Positions 44,180 through 53,227 of a DNA stretch of 64,000 nucleotides are shown piece after piece. This stretch comes from Pseudomonas pisciculturae (GTDB lineage Bacteria > Pseudomonadota > Gammaproteobacteria > Pseudomonadales > Pseudomonadaceae). A model generated the notes under the pieces. That model did not search any database. It was not told the DNA's origin and worked only from the letters and a program-made list of their open reading frames with translations. Each line of letters opens with the position of its first letter. Position 1 is the first letter of the stretch. The stretch is taken from the NCBI RefSeq assembly GCF_015461805.1, contig NZ_JACVZE010000002.1, forward strand, positions 248,001-312,000. The letters run 5' to 3'. Position numbers and translations under genes: made by a program.

Positions 44180-44734
44180 CTACACCGCCAGTAGCCGCGC
44201 AGCCTTGGCCTTGAGCAGCTGCAAATCCAAAACGGGCACGTGCATTTGCTTGGCCTGCTCATCCCAATGACGCATGCGCAAACTCACGGCGCACAGCGGG
44301 TCTTGTTCGAAAGCCCGGGCCTGCTCGGCGCTCATCACGCCGCCCTGGTAAGCCAGGGTACGGCGGCTGGCTTCGCTCAGGCGCGCGTAGTAGTCAGGCT
44401 GGCTGAAGGTCAGGTAGCGCTTGGCTTGTACGTGATATTCCACCAGTTTGGCCATGCGTTCACTGAAGCCTGCGCGACGCAAATAATCCGCCCCCAACCG
44501 TTCATGGCTGACCACGCCAAAGCCGCCCATGTTTTCGCCGCCCTCGCCGCAAAGGTGCCCGATATCGTGGAAAAACGCCGCCAACACCACTTCATCATCA
44601 AAGCCTTCAGCCATCGCCAGTTGCGCGGCTTGGGACATATGCTCAATCTGCGACACCGGCTCGCCGATGTAATCCGCCGCGCCGTGCTGCTCGTACAAGC
44701 CGAACACTTGGGCAATCGCCTGTTCCGGGCTCAT
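44180..44734 (-). CDS. Phosphonate-degradation HD-domain oxygenase (PhnZ-like)
   Basis: A 184-residue HD-fold mixed-valence di-iron protein. Metal-binding residues appear as EHMSQAA (His32), FFHDIGHL (His56-Asp57, His60) and later histidines in VSHERLG and VEYHVQAKRY. The tyrosine-glutamate pair of PhnZ-type oxygenases, spaced by three, is present at Tyr22-Glu25 (DYIGE). PhnZ cleaves the C-P bond of hydroxylated aminoethylphosphonate; this shorter operon-associated relative probably acts on a related phosphonate. It is directly coupled to the FAD oxidase upstream (stop and start share one base) and closes the phosphonate cluster. Confidence 0.82.
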   Translation of the reverse strand: MSPEQAIAQVFGLYEQHGAADYIGEPVSQIEHMSQAAQLAMAEGFDDEVVLAAFFHDIGHLCGEGGENMGGFGVVSHERLGADYLRRAGFSERMAKLVEYHVQAKRYLTFSQPDYYARLSEASRRTLAYQGGVMSAEQARAFEQDPLCAVSLRMRHWDEQAKQMHVPVLDLQLLKAKAARLLAV

Positions 44735-45867
44735 CACGCTACGCCCCACAATGCAGTGATATTTCGCTCCGCCATCGCCGGGCCCACGCTCATGCCCACG
44801 CCGGTATGCATCAACGCGGCGCTCACCCCAGGTGCCACACGCAGGAACGAAAACGGCGCTGGCCCACGCGAGCCATACACACCCTGCCAGCGTTCCACCA
44901 CCTGGATCTTGCAACCCAGGGTCTGTTCGGCCAGCTCGATCATCCAGTCATCGATCTGCTCGGCGTTGAACGGCGAAGCATCGCTGCCGTAATCGTGGGA
45001 ATCGCCGATGATCAGGTCGCCATGGGGCGTCGGGCTGATCAGCAGGTGAATGCCGTGCTCATGCAAATGCGGTGCTTCACGCAGGATTTGTGCTTGCACG
45101 GGCACAGCTTCCGGTAGGTCGGCGAAGGCACCGTAGTGCACACAGCTCAGGCCGGTCAGCAAGGCGTGTTGCAGGTTGAGATTGAGCGCTGGCCGAGCAC
45201 GCAGCATTTGCAGGCGACAAATACTCGGGTTGAGTTTGGCCATCGCATCGGCCAGCAGGGTTTGGTAATCGTGGCCGGAGCAGACGATGATTTGTTCGCC
45301 GCGAAAGGTGCCTGCCGTGGTGTTTACAAGGCCCGGCTCGACGTCGCGCACCAAGGTGGAAAAGTGAAACTCCACGTTCAGTTCATTACGAAGGTAGTGG
45401 ACCAGCGCCGGGATCGCTTCGCGTGAATACAGTTGCTGATCGTCGTGGCCATGCAGCGCGGCGCGATGATGACGGAACTGGCCGGCGTACAAATCCTTCA
45501 TCGCCGCGCCTTGCAGCAGCTCGACGTTGTAGCCGTGCTCGATGGCGCGCCCGGCGCAGAAAGCTTCCAGCAGATGCTCTTCGGCTTCGGTGCGGGCGAA
45601 CAGGTATGAACCGTTGCGCTTGAGTTGCAGGCCGGCGACCTGGGCCCAGTGGCTCCAGATGCCGCGGCTTTCCCTGGCCAGGTCGAGCATCGGGCCAGGG
45701 GGTTGGCCGGTAACCAGGGCCTGGCCGAAATTGCGCACCGAAGCGCCCAGCGGTGTGGCGCTGCGTTCGAAGACCTTGACCTTGAGGCCGCGTTTGGCGG
45801 CGGCATAGGCGTGGGAGAGGCCGAGGATGCCGGCGCCGACAATGAGTAGGTCGCAGTGTTGTGTCAT
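44734..45867 (-). CDS. FAD-dependent oxidase of phosphonate clusters (TIGR03364 type)
   Basis: A 377-residue flavoprotein of the D-amino-acid-oxidase fold. The ADP-binding motif is LLIVGAGILGLSHAYAAAKRG at the N-terminus, with FAD contacts in SVRNFGQ and the C-terminal GVYGSRG...HTGVGMSVGPAMAE. Its place between an aminoethylphosphonate-type ABC transporter and an HD oxygenase is that of the phosphonate-linked oxidases; some of these oxidise N-methylated aminoethylphosphonate. The substrate here is inferred from context. The ATG at 45865-45867 gives MTQHCDLLIVGAG. Confidence 0.82.
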   Translation of the reverse strand: MTQHCDLLIVGAGILGLSHAYAAAKRGLKVKVFERSATPLGASVRNFGQALVTGQPPGPMLDLARESRGIWSHWAQVAGLQLKRNGSYLFARTEAEEHLLEAFCAGRAIEHGYNVELLQGAAMKDLYAGQFRHHRAALHGHDDQQLYSREAIPALVHYLRNELNVEFHFSTLVRDVEPGLVNTTAGTFRGEQIIVCSGHDYQTLLADAMAKLNPSICRLQMLRARPALNLNLQHALLTGLSCVHYGAFADLPEAVPVQAQILREAPHLHEHGIHLLISPTPHGDLIIGDSHDYGSDASPFNAEQIDDWMIELAEQTLGCKIQVVERWQGVYGSRGPAPFSFLRVAPGVSAALMHTGVGMSVGPAMAERNITALWGVA

Positions 45868-45892
45868 GGAGTGATGTCCTGTACTCGAGACC

Positions 45893-45960
45893 GCTATCGC
45901 AGGCAAGCCAGCTCCCACAGGGAAACGCATTCCAATGTGGGAGCTGGCTTGCCTGCGATG
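45893..45960. repeat. REP pair, divergent arms, inside the phosphonate cluster
   Basis: CTATCGCAGGCAAGCCAGCTCCCAC, about 18 bases, then GTGGGAGCTGGCTTGCCTGCGATG. It lies between the FAD oxidase and binding-protein genes of one operon. Confidence 0.9.
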
Positions 45961-45984
45961 AGGCCAGTAGCCCTAACGAAAAAC

Positions 45985-47007
45985 TTACTGACCGGCCACC
46001 TTCTCGGACTTGCCGTCATACCGCTTACGCCACTCAGCCAAAATGCTGTCGCGGTTCTTCGACGCCCAGGCAAAGTCGTTCTTGATCAAGCGCTGCTCAT
46101 AATCGGCCGGCAATTCAGTCTGTGGCTTGGCAATACCCGGCTGCGCCAGCACCGCGAAGTTGTCTTTGTACAAGTCCATCGCAGCGGGGCTTGCCGAGAA
46201 GTCGGCGAGTTTTTTCGCCGCATCGGCATGGGCCGTGCCCTTGATGATGGCAGTCGCTTCAATATCCCAACCCAGGCCTTCCTTGGGCAGGATGATGTCC
46301 AGTGGCGCGCCCTGGCGCTTCAACTGCACGGCGGGGTATTCAAACGAAATCCCGATCGGGAACTCACCCGAGGCCGCCAACTTGCACGGCTTGGAGCCGG
46401 AGTGAACGTACTGGCCGATGTTTTGGTGCAGGTCGTCCATGTACTGCCAGCCTTGCTTCTCGCCGTAGGTCTGCAACCAGGCGCTTACATCCAGAAAGCC
46501 CGTGCCTGAAGACGCGGGGTTGGGCATGACGATCTTGCCCTTGTACTCAGGCTTGGTGAGGTCTTGCCAGCTCACCGGCTTGGTCAGCCCCTGTTTTTCG
46601 GCCTCGACGGTGTTGAAGCAGATGGTGGCGGCCCAGATATCCATGCCGACCCAAGCCGGTGGGTTGGCCGGGTCACGGTAGTTTTTGCCGATCTTGTCCA
46701 AATCCTTCGGTGCGTAGGTATCCAACATGCCCTGCTGATCGAGAATCGCCAGGCTGGACGCCGCCAGGCCCCACACGGCGTCGGCTTGCGGGCGGTCTTT
46801 CTCGGCCAACAGCTTGGCGGTAATGATGCCGGTGGAGTCGCGCACCCACTTGATCTCGATGTCTGGGTTGGCCTTTTCGAACGCCTGCTTGTAGGTCTTC
46901 AATTGCTCGGCTTCGAGGGCCGTGTACACGGTGAGGTCGGTCTTGGCGAAGGCATTCAGGCTGAATGCAGACAGTACGGCAGCGACCAGCGCCAGGGGCT
47001 TGAACAT
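45985..47007 (-). CDS. 2-aminoethylphosphonate-type ABC transporter, periplasmic binding protein
   Basis: A 340-residue family 1 (iron/spermidine-like) solute-binding protein. A signal peptide ends at LNAFA near residue 21. The mature protein starts KTDLTVYTALEAEQLKTYKQAFEKANP and includes WVRDSTGIITAKLLAEK and PNPASSGTGFLDVSAWL, the pattern of phosphonate-cluster binding proteins. Neighbouring permease, ATPase, oxidase and HD oxygenase genes support aminoethylphosphonate as ligand. The start at 47005-47007 follows an AGGAGGTG site. Confidence 0.85.
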   Translation of the reverse strand: MFKPLALVAAVLSAFSLNAFAKTDLTVYTALEAEQLKTYKQAFEKANPDIEIKWVRDSTGIITAKLLAEKDRPQADAVWGLAASSLAILDQQGMLDTYAPKDLDKIGKNYRDPANPPAWVGMDIWAATICFNTVEAEKQGLTKPVSWQDLTKPEYKGKIVMPNPASSGTGFLDVSAWLQTYGEKQGWQYMDDLHQNIGQYVHSGSKPCKLAASGEFPIGISFEYPAVQLKRQGAPLDIILPKEGLGWDIEATAIIKGTAHADAAKKLADFSASPAAMDLYKDNFAVLAQPGIAKPQTELPADYEQRLIKNDFAWASKNRDSILAEWRKRYDGKSEKVAGQ

Positions 47008-47026
47008 GGAACACCTCCTATCGGGA

Positions 47027-48739
47027 TTATTGGCCGGGCGCGCTTTGGCGCCAGGCTTGGGAGCGGCGCAACGCGCCACGTGAAGCCCACGCCAGCAGCA
47101 GCGAGACGCCGGCTGAAGTGAACAGGATCAGGGTGGACATGGCCGCCGCGCCGCCCACGTTGCCGGCGTCGTCCATGTTCAACACGGCGACGGCGGCGAG
47201 GATGGTGTCGGGGCTGTAGAGGAAGATCGCGGCAGAGACGGTGGTCATCGCCGACACAAACAGATAGCGCACGATGTCCAGCAGCGCCGGCAGGCAAATT
47301 GGCACCGTCACTTTCAGGTAATGGCGGTAGAGCGGCGCCTTGAGCGACAGCGCAGCGGCTTCGAACTCGGCGTCCAATTGACGAAGTGCCGTGGTGGCGG
47401 TCATCTGGGCGGTGGTCAAATAGTGCGCAATGGTGCACACCACCAGCAAGGTCATGGTCCCGTAAAACACATGCAGCGGGTTGCCGTTGAGGTTGAAAAA
47501 GAACACGTAGCCCAGGCCCAGCACCAACCCCGGCACGGCCATCGGCACGAAGCTGAGCATGCGCAGGGCCAGGTTCAGGCCTTTTTGGCCCTTGGTCTTT
47601 TCCATCAGATAGGCACCGGTGAAGATCAGCACGCTGCCGATCAACGCCGTACACAGGGCCATGGTCAAGCTGTTGCGATAGGCCAACCAGCCGCCGCCAG
47701 CCGTGTCTTCGAACTGGTAATGGTTGAGGGACAGCGACAGGTTGTACGGCCAGAATTTCACCAGCGATGAGTACACCGCCATGCCGAACACCAGCAGCAA
47801 TATGGCGCAGATCAGTAGGACGATGGCCAGGTAGCAACCATCCCTTAAGCGCGATGGCACCGGCTGGAATACCTGGGCGCGGCCGCTCATGGAGTCGCCA
47901 TGACGGCGACGCAGCCAGGCATCCACACCAAAGCTGAACAGCGCCGGCAGCAGCAACACCATGCCGATCAACGCACCGCGACCGAACTGTTGTTGACCGA
48001 CCACCGCCTTGTAGGCTTCCAGCGCCAGCACCTGATAATCCCCGCCGACCACTACAGGCACACCGAAGTCAGTAATGGTCAGGGTGAACACCAAACAAAA
48101 TGCCGCGAACACCGCCTGGCGCGTGGCCGGCCAGGTGATGCTGCGAAACGCCCGGGCGGGGCTGGCGCCCATGCTCGATGCAGCGTCGAACAAGCGCGCA
48201 TCCGCCAGGGACAGGGCCGACAGCAGAATCATCAGGGCGTGTGGGAAGGTGTAGATCACTTCGCCCAACACGATGCCCCAGAAACCGTAGATATTCTCCG
48301 AGAGCAAACCGCGCAACAGGCCCTGGTTGCCAAACAGGTACACCAATGCAATGCCCGGCAACATCGACGGCGCCATCAGCGGCAGCAGCGACAGCCCGCG
48401 CCAAATCGCCTTGCCAGGGATCAGCGTGCGTTGCAGGGCGTAGGCAAACAGATAGGCCAGCGGTACGACGATGGCGGCAACGCTGAGGGAAACCTTCAGG
48501 CTATTGCCCAGCAGCCAGTGAAAGTTGGCGCTGGCCAGCAGCTCCCGTGCAGCGACCAGGCCGCCACCCTGCCCGGCATCACTGCTGAACCCGCGCCAGA
48601 AGATCGCCAGCAGCGGCAGCAGTACGGCGATGCCCAGCAGGCACAGCCAGAGCAGTTTGCCGCCGACCACAAAGAGTCGGTCACCCAGCTCGGCGCGGGA
48701 CACCTGACGCGCTGCGGGCAATGTCATGACAGCGGCCAT
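47027..48739 (-). CDS. 2-aminoethylphosphonate-type ABC transporter, fused permease
   Basis: A 570-residue inner-membrane permease with about 12 helices and two copies of the permease fold, each with an EAA-type loop (DAASSMGASPARAFRSITWP; EAAALSLKAPLYRHYLKVTVP). This fused form is normal for iron- and phosphonate-type importers. The start at 48737-48739 lies one base after the ATPase stop; a second ATG (48727) is four codons in. It ends 19 bases before the binding-protein gene. Confidence 0.87.
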   Translation of the reverse strand: MAAVMTLPAARQVSRAELGDRLFVVGGKLLWLCLLGIAVLLPLLAIFWRGFSSDAGQGGGLVAARELLASANFHWLLGNSLKVSLSVAAIVVPLAYLFAYALQRTLIPGKAIWRGLSLLPLMAPSMLPGIALVYLFGNQGLLRGLLSENIYGFWGIVLGEVIYTFPHALMILLSALSLADARLFDAASSMGASPARAFRSITWPATRQAVFAAFCLVFTLTITDFGVPVVVGGDYQVLALEAYKAVVGQQQFGRGALIGMVLLLPALFSFGVDAWLRRRHGDSMSGRAQVFQPVPSRLRDGCYLAIVLLICAILLLVFGMAVYSSLVKFWPYNLSLSLNHYQFEDTAGGGWLAYRNSLTMALCTALIGSVLIFTGAYLMEKTKGQKGLNLALRMLSFVPMAVPGLVLGLGYVFFFNLNGNPLHVFYGTMTLLVVCTIAHYLTTAQMTATTALRQLDAEFEAAALSLKAPLYRHYLKVTVPICLPALLDIVRYLFVSAMTTVSAAIFLYSPDTILAAVAVLNMDDAGNVGGAAAMSTLILFTSAGVSLLLAWASRGALRRSQAWRQSAPGQ

Positions 48740-48740
48740 C

Positions 48741-49805
48741 TCAGGCAAACACCTGCAGGCTGCGCGGCGGCAAGGCGACCCAGATGTCTTGGGCACCCAG
48801 GCGCGGCATGGCCTCCGGGGCCACCTCGGCCAGCAGCGGATGACCGGGCAGTTGCTCAAGCTCAAAGCTCATGCGGCAGCGGTTGCCGAGAAAGGTGATC
48901 TCACGCACCTTGGCCGGGAACAGGTTTTCTTCATGCACCGGCGGGTTAATGCTGATGGCTTCCGGGCGGCAGAACAGGCGACCTGATTTAGCCACCCCGG
49001 CATCATCGGCCAAACGCATGTTCATCCCGCCGACCTGGGCGTGGCTGGCGCTGTTGCGGCTGAACGGCAACCAGTTGCCCTGGCCGACAAACTCCGCCAC
49101 GAACGGGGTGGCCGGGCGGTCGTAGATCTCCTGGGGCGTGGCGTATTGCTCGACCTTGCCGTTGTTCATCACGGCAATTCGGTCAGCCATCAACATGGCT
49201 TCGTCCTGGTTGTGCGTCACCATTAATGTGGTGATGCCCAGGCGCCGTTGCAGTTGGCGCAACTCGGTGCACAGATGCTCACGTACGCGGGCGTCGAGGG
49301 CCGACATGGGTTCGTCCAGCAGCAGTAACGAAGGCGCAGGGGCCAGGGCTCGGGCCAGAGCGACGCGTTGTTGTTGGCCGCCGGAGAGTTGACCGGGGTA
49401 TTTCTTTTCACTGCCCACCAAGCCCACCAGCTCCAGCATCTGGCCGACACGCTTGCGCACTTCATCGCGGCCACTGCCGGTGAGGCCGTAGCCGATGTTG
49501 GCTTCTACCGTGAGGTTGGGGAACAGCGCGTAGGACTGGAACAAAATGCCGTAGTCCCGCGCCTGTGGCGGCAGCCGGGAAACATCGCGATCGCCCAGGT
49601 AAAGTTCGCCGCTGTCCTGACGTTCAAGGCCGGCGATGCAGCGCAACAAGGTGGTCTTGCCGCAGCCGGACGGGCCCAGCAGGCACACCAACTCGCCGGC
49701 GGCGACGTCCAGGGAGACGTTGTCCAGCGCGGTAAAGGCGCCGAAGCGTTTCTGCACATTGCGCACCTTCATCGGCGCACCGGGTTGGGTCAGGGTAGTG
49801 TTCAT
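48741..49805 (-). CDS. 2-aminoethylphosphonate-type ABC transporter, ATP-binding protein
   Basis: A 354-residue ATPase. Walker A is LLGPSGCGKTTLLRCIAG (about residues 53-70), the Q-loop is ILFQSYALFPNLTV, the signature is LSGGQQQRVALARAL, and Walker B LLLLDEPMSALD. A C-terminal TOBE regulatory region follows (about 245-350). It heads the transporter part of the phosphonate cluster; a GAGGTG ribosome site precedes the ATG. Confidence 0.88.
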   Translation of the reverse strand: MNTTLTQPGAPMKVRNVQKRFGAFTALDNVSLDVAAGELVCLLGPSGCGKTTLLRCIAGLERQDSGELYLGDRDVSRLPPQARDYGILFQSYALFPNLTVEANIGYGLTGSGRDEVRKRVGQMLELVGLVGSEKKYPGQLSGGQQQRVALARALAPAPSLLLLDEPMSALDARVREHLCTELRQLQRRLGITTLMVTHNQDEAMLMADRIAVMNNGKVEQYATPQEIYDRPATPFVAEFVGQGNWLPFSRNSASHAQVGGMNMRLADDAGVAKSGRLFCRPEAISINPPVHEENLFPAKVREITFLGNRCRMSFELEQLPGHPLLAEVAPEAMPRLGAQDIWVALPPRSLQVFA

Positions 49806-49941
49806 GGGGGCACCTCATCGAACTGATGAAGGCCATGCTAGGGAGGGAATGCGTCGCGGGTGTGGCAGGAAGGCAAAAGGGCGTGATAGTGGTATTGGTG
49901 GATTTTGGTTGGGGCCTTAGAGGTGTGGTGTCTAGGCCGTT

Positions 49942-50018
49942 GCTATCGGGGGCAAGCCCCCTCCCACACTGGATTGGGTTCACACGGTCAAAATGTGGGA
50001 GGGGGCTTGCCCCCGATG
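49942..50018. repeat. REP pair, divergent arms
   Basis: CTATCGGGGGCAAGCCCCCTCCCAC and GTGGGAGGGGGCTTGCCCCCGATG, about 28 bases apart, between the LysR gene and the transporter ATPase gene. Arms match. Confidence 0.9.
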
Positions 50019-50042
50019 AGGCCAGAAAAGCCACCCACCCCT

Positions 50043-50906
50043 TCAGATCGGCGACATTTCCTGCGCCAACCCCAGAAACGCCGCCGGCAACCGAGCGCCC
50101 TTTCTTTCCTTGAGGCAATAAAGATACTCCGCAATCTGCGGCGCATTCTCGATGGTCAACACCCTTAACTGCGGGTCATGGGGCACTTCCTGACGCGCAA
50201 TAATACTGATACCGATATTGCGCAACACCGCCTCACGAATCGACTCGCGGCTACCGATTTCCAGCAGCGGCCCATAACTCACATTGGCGCCCTGCAACAT
50301 CTCTTCGGTCAGCCGCCGCGTGGTCGAGCCGGCTTCGCGCATCAACAAGGTATGCCCAGCCAACGCACTGAGCGGCACGTGGTCGAGCTTGGCCAAGGGA
50401 TGGTTGCGATGCACCGCCAGCACCAGCGGGTCGGTGCCCAGCACGCGGCGGATCAGGCGCGGGTCTTCCAGCAGTTGGGAGGATGCAGCAACGTCGACGC
50501 GGTAATCATCCAGCGCTTCGAGCACCTGCTGGGAGTTCCCGATTTCTACCGAGACGTCCACCTGCGGCAACCGCTCACGAAACGCTTTGACCAGATCGAG
50601 GATGTAATACGGCGCCGTCGCGGCAATCCTCAATGCGCCCTGGACCTGGCCGTTGTTGCGCAAGAAAAACTCGATATCCGCTTCCTGCTGCAACAGCGCC
50701 TTGACCATCGGCAGCAGGCGCGCGCCCTCGTCACTGACGGTGAGGCGGCGCCCGCCACGGTAGAACAGCTCAACGCCGTATTGGCTTTCAAGATTACGAA
50801 TCTGGGTGGTCACCGTGGGCTGGCTCAGGCCGAGTTTCTTCGCCGCCTGGGTGATGCTGCCCAGGCGGGCGACCATGAAAAAAGCTTTCAACTCGGCACT
50901 CAGCAC
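50043..50906 (-). CDS. LysR-family regulator of the phosphonate cluster
   Basis: A 287-residue LysR-type activator. The N-terminal helix-turn-helix is SITQAAKKLGLSQPTVTTQIRNLE (about residues 18-42 from a GTG start at 50904-50906, giving VLSAELKAFFMV); the frame also runs upstream to an ATG with poor context. The C-terminal ligand domain includes GALRIAATAPYYI. It sits upstream of the ABC transporter on the same strand, and LysR proteins of this type are regular members of aminoethylphosphonate clusters. The effector is probably a phosphonate, by inference. Confidence 0.83.
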   Translation of the reverse strand: MLSAELKAFFMVARLGSITQAAKKLGLSQPTVTTQIRNLESQYGVELFYRGGRRLTVSDEGARLLPMVKALLQQEADIEFFLRNNGQVQGALRIAATAPYYILDLVKAFRERLPQVDVSVEIGNSQQVLEALDDYRVDVAASSQLLEDPRLIRRVLGTDPLVLAVHRNHPLAKLDHVPLSALAGHTLLMREAGSTTRRLTEEMLQGANVSYGPLLEIGSRESIREAVLRNIGISIIARQEVPHDPQLRVLTIENAPQIAEYLYCLKERKGARLPAAFLGLAQEMSPI

Positions 50907-50922
50907 ACCCGTCTCTCTTCGT

Positions 50923-53142
50923 CTATTTGCGCAACAGGCGCAGGCCATTGAACACCACCAGCAGGCTCACGCCCATGTCGGCAAACACCGCCATCCACAT
51001 AGTGGCCATACCCAGGAAGGTGATAGCAAGGAAGACCGCTTTGGTCACCAACGCCAGGGCGATGTTCTGCTTGAGGATACTCGACGTTTGTCGCGACAAC
51101 CGAATGAATGCCGGAATCTTGCGCAAATCATCGTCCATCAACGCCACGTCGGCGGTCTCGATGGCGGTGTCGGTGCCGGCAGCGGCCATGGCAAAGCCGA
51201 TCTCGGCGCGGGCCAGGGCGGGGGCGTCGTTGATGCCGTCGCCGACCATGCCGACGCGGTGGCCTTGGCTGTAGAGGCCCTCGATGGCTTGCAGCTTGTC
51301 GGTGGGCAGTAGGTCACCCCGAGCCTGATCGATGCCAACCTGAGCCGCAATCGCCTGGGCGGTGTGGGTATTGTCGCCGGTAAGCATCAGCGTCTTGATG
51401 CCCAGCTCGTGCAGTTGTGAGATGGCTTCGCGGCTGCTGTCCTTGACGGTATCGGCCACGGCGAACAACGCCAGTGGGCCGGATGTGTCGAGCAGCAACA
51501 CCACAGACTTGCCTTGTTTCTCCAGGGCGAAGAGTTTTTCTTCCAGTTCCGGCGAGCACAGGCCCAGGTCTTCCACCAGGCGGTGGTTGCCCAGGTGATA
51601 GGTTTGGCCGTTGATATCACCACGCACCCCGCGACCGGCCAGGGCTTCGAAGTTATCCACAACATGGGTTGGCAGGTTTTTATCCACAGCCGCATTGGCG
51701 ATGGCCAAGGACACCGGGTGATCGGAACGCGCGGCCAAACTGGCAGCCAACGCCGCTGCACTGTCTTCGACGTTGGGGAACAGTGCCAGGTAATCGGTTT
51801 GCACCGGCTTGCCGTGGGTGATGGTGCCGGTCTTGTCCAGGGCCAGGTAGTCGAGCTTGTAGCCGCCCTCCAGGTACACACCGCCCTTGATCAGGATGCC
51901 TTTGCGCGCCGCTGCCGCCAGGCCGCTGACGATGGTGACCGGGGTAGAAATCACCAGCGCGCAAGGGCAGGCCACAACCAGCAACACCAGGGCGCGATAG
52001 ATCCAGTCGAACCACACGCCAGCCATGAACAGCGGCGGGATCAACGCCACGCCCAAGGCAAACAGGAATACAGCAGGGGTGTAGATTTTTGAAAAGCTAT
52101 CGACAAATCGCTGGGTCGGCGCTCGGGAACCTTGGGCCTGCTCCACCGCATGAATGATGCGCGCCAGAGTTGAGTTGTTTGCCGCTGCGGTGACTTTGTA
52201 CTCCAGCGAGCCGGCCTGATTGATGGTCCCGGCGAAGACTTTATCACCCACGGTCTTTTCAATCGGCAGGCTCTCGCCCGTGATGGGCGCCTGGTCGATG
52301 GTGGATTGCCCAGCGGTGACTTCACCGTCCAGGCCGATGCGCTCACCGGGCTTTACCCGCACGATGGCGCCAAGTTCGATGTTTTTAACCTCTGTTTCAA
52401 CCCACGAACCATCAGCCTGCCTGACGGTCGCCTGCTCGGGCGCCATCTGCATCAGGCCGCTGATAGCGTTGCGCGCACGGTCCAGAGATTTGGCCTCGAT
52501 CAATTCGGCCAACGTAAACAGGAACATCACCATCGCCGCTTCCGGCCACTGACCAATCAGCACCGCGCCAGTGACCGCGATGCTCATCAAGGCGTTGATG
52601 TTCAAGTTGAGGTTTTTCAGGGCAATCCAGCCCTTTTTATAGGTGGTCAGACCGCCACTGAAAATCGAGATGAGCGCCACCACGGCAATCACCCAGGTTG
52701 GTGCTACGCCACTGAAATGCAGCACTTCGGCACCCAAGGCGCCCACACCGGACAACGCCAGTGGCCACCAATGCTTCTTGGCGGGTGGCGCTGCGGCCGG
52801 GGAACCTTCTTCGATGGGATCGGCCTGCATGCCGATGGATTTAATCGCCTCGATGATCGGCGCGGTGCTTGGCAAGTCGTGAGTGACGCCAAGGATGCGG
52901 TTGATCAGGTTGAATTCCAGTTGCTGCACGCCAGCAAGCTTGCCCAGTTTGTTCTGGATCAGGGTTTGCTCGGTGGGGCAGTCCATGGCTTCGATGCGAA
53001 AGGTGCTCAAGCGCGCGCCGGCGGTGGGCGCCTCGCTCAGTATCACCACCGCCGGGGACGGGGTGCCGGAACAGCACGCGCCGGCATGATCGTGATTATG
53101 CACAGGCTTCAGTTTTTGCTGGGTATGAATGGAGTCGTTCAT
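50923..53142 (-). CDS. cadA: Cd2+/Zn2+/Pb2+-exporting P1B-type ATPase
   Basis: A 739-residue metal efflux pump. A short His/Cys-rich N-terminus (VHNHDHAGACC) and one heavy-metal-associated domain (about 45-110) are followed by eight membrane helices. The HMA site reads EAMDCPTE, with a single cysteine followed by Pro-Thr-Glu instead of CxxC, as in cadmium/zinc pumps. The transmembrane metal site is CPC (VVACPCALVIST), the phosphorylation site DKTGTITHG, and the hinge GDGINDAPALARAEIGFAM. The start at 53140-53142 lies downstream of a CadR-type promoter shared with the divergent regulator. Confidence 0.92.
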   Translation of the reverse strand: MNDSIHTQQKLKPVHNHDHAGACCSGTPSPAVVILSEAPTAGARLSTFRIEAMDCPTEQTLIQNKLGKLAGVQQLEFNLINRILGVTHDLPSTAPIIEAIKSIGMQADPIEEGSPAAAPPAKKHWWPLALSGVGALGAEVLHFSGVAPTWVIAVVALISIFSGGLTTYKKGWIALKNLNLNINALMSIAVTGAVLIGQWPEAAMVMFLFTLAELIEAKSLDRARNAISGLMQMAPEQATVRQADGSWVETEVKNIELGAIVRVKPGERIGLDGEVTAGQSTIDQAPITGESLPIEKTVGDKVFAGTINQAGSLEYKVTAAANNSTLARIIHAVEQAQGSRAPTQRFVDSFSKIYTPAVFLFALGVALIPPLFMAGVWFDWIYRALVLLVVACPCALVISTPVTIVSGLAAAARKGILIKGGVYLEGGYKLDYLALDKTGTITHGKPVQTDYLALFPNVEDSAAALAASLAARSDHPVSLAIANAAVDKNLPTHVVDNFEALAGRGVRGDINGQTYHLGNHRLVEDLGLCSPELEEKLFALEKQGKSVVLLLDTSGPLALFAVADTVKDSSREAISQLHELGIKTLMLTGDNTHTAQAIAAQVGIDQARGDLLPTDKLQAIEGLYSQGHRVGMVGDGINDAPALARAEIGFAMAAAGTDTAIETADVALMDDDLRKIPAFIRLSRQTSSILKQNIALALVTKAVFLAITFLGMATMWMAVFADMGVSLLVVFNGLRLLRK

Positions 53143-53173
53143 AGTGTCGCGTCCGTAAAGGTGCCTGTTGCCA

Positions 53174-53204
53174 AGTAAAGACCCTGTAGCCACTATAGGG
53201 TCAA
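53174..53204 (-). promoter_or_regulatory. CadR-type operator/promoter of cadA with 19-bp spacer
   Basis: On the minus strand a -35 TTGACC (complement of 53199-53204) and a -10 TTTACT (complement of 53174-53179) are 19 bases apart, the over-long spacing that MerR-family activators correct. An inverted repeat ACCCT..TAG-CCA-CTA..AGGGT (53181-53201) fills the spacer and lies between cadA and cadR. Confidence 0.85.
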
Positions 53205-53227
53205 GCACCCATTTGGAGATTGCTGCG

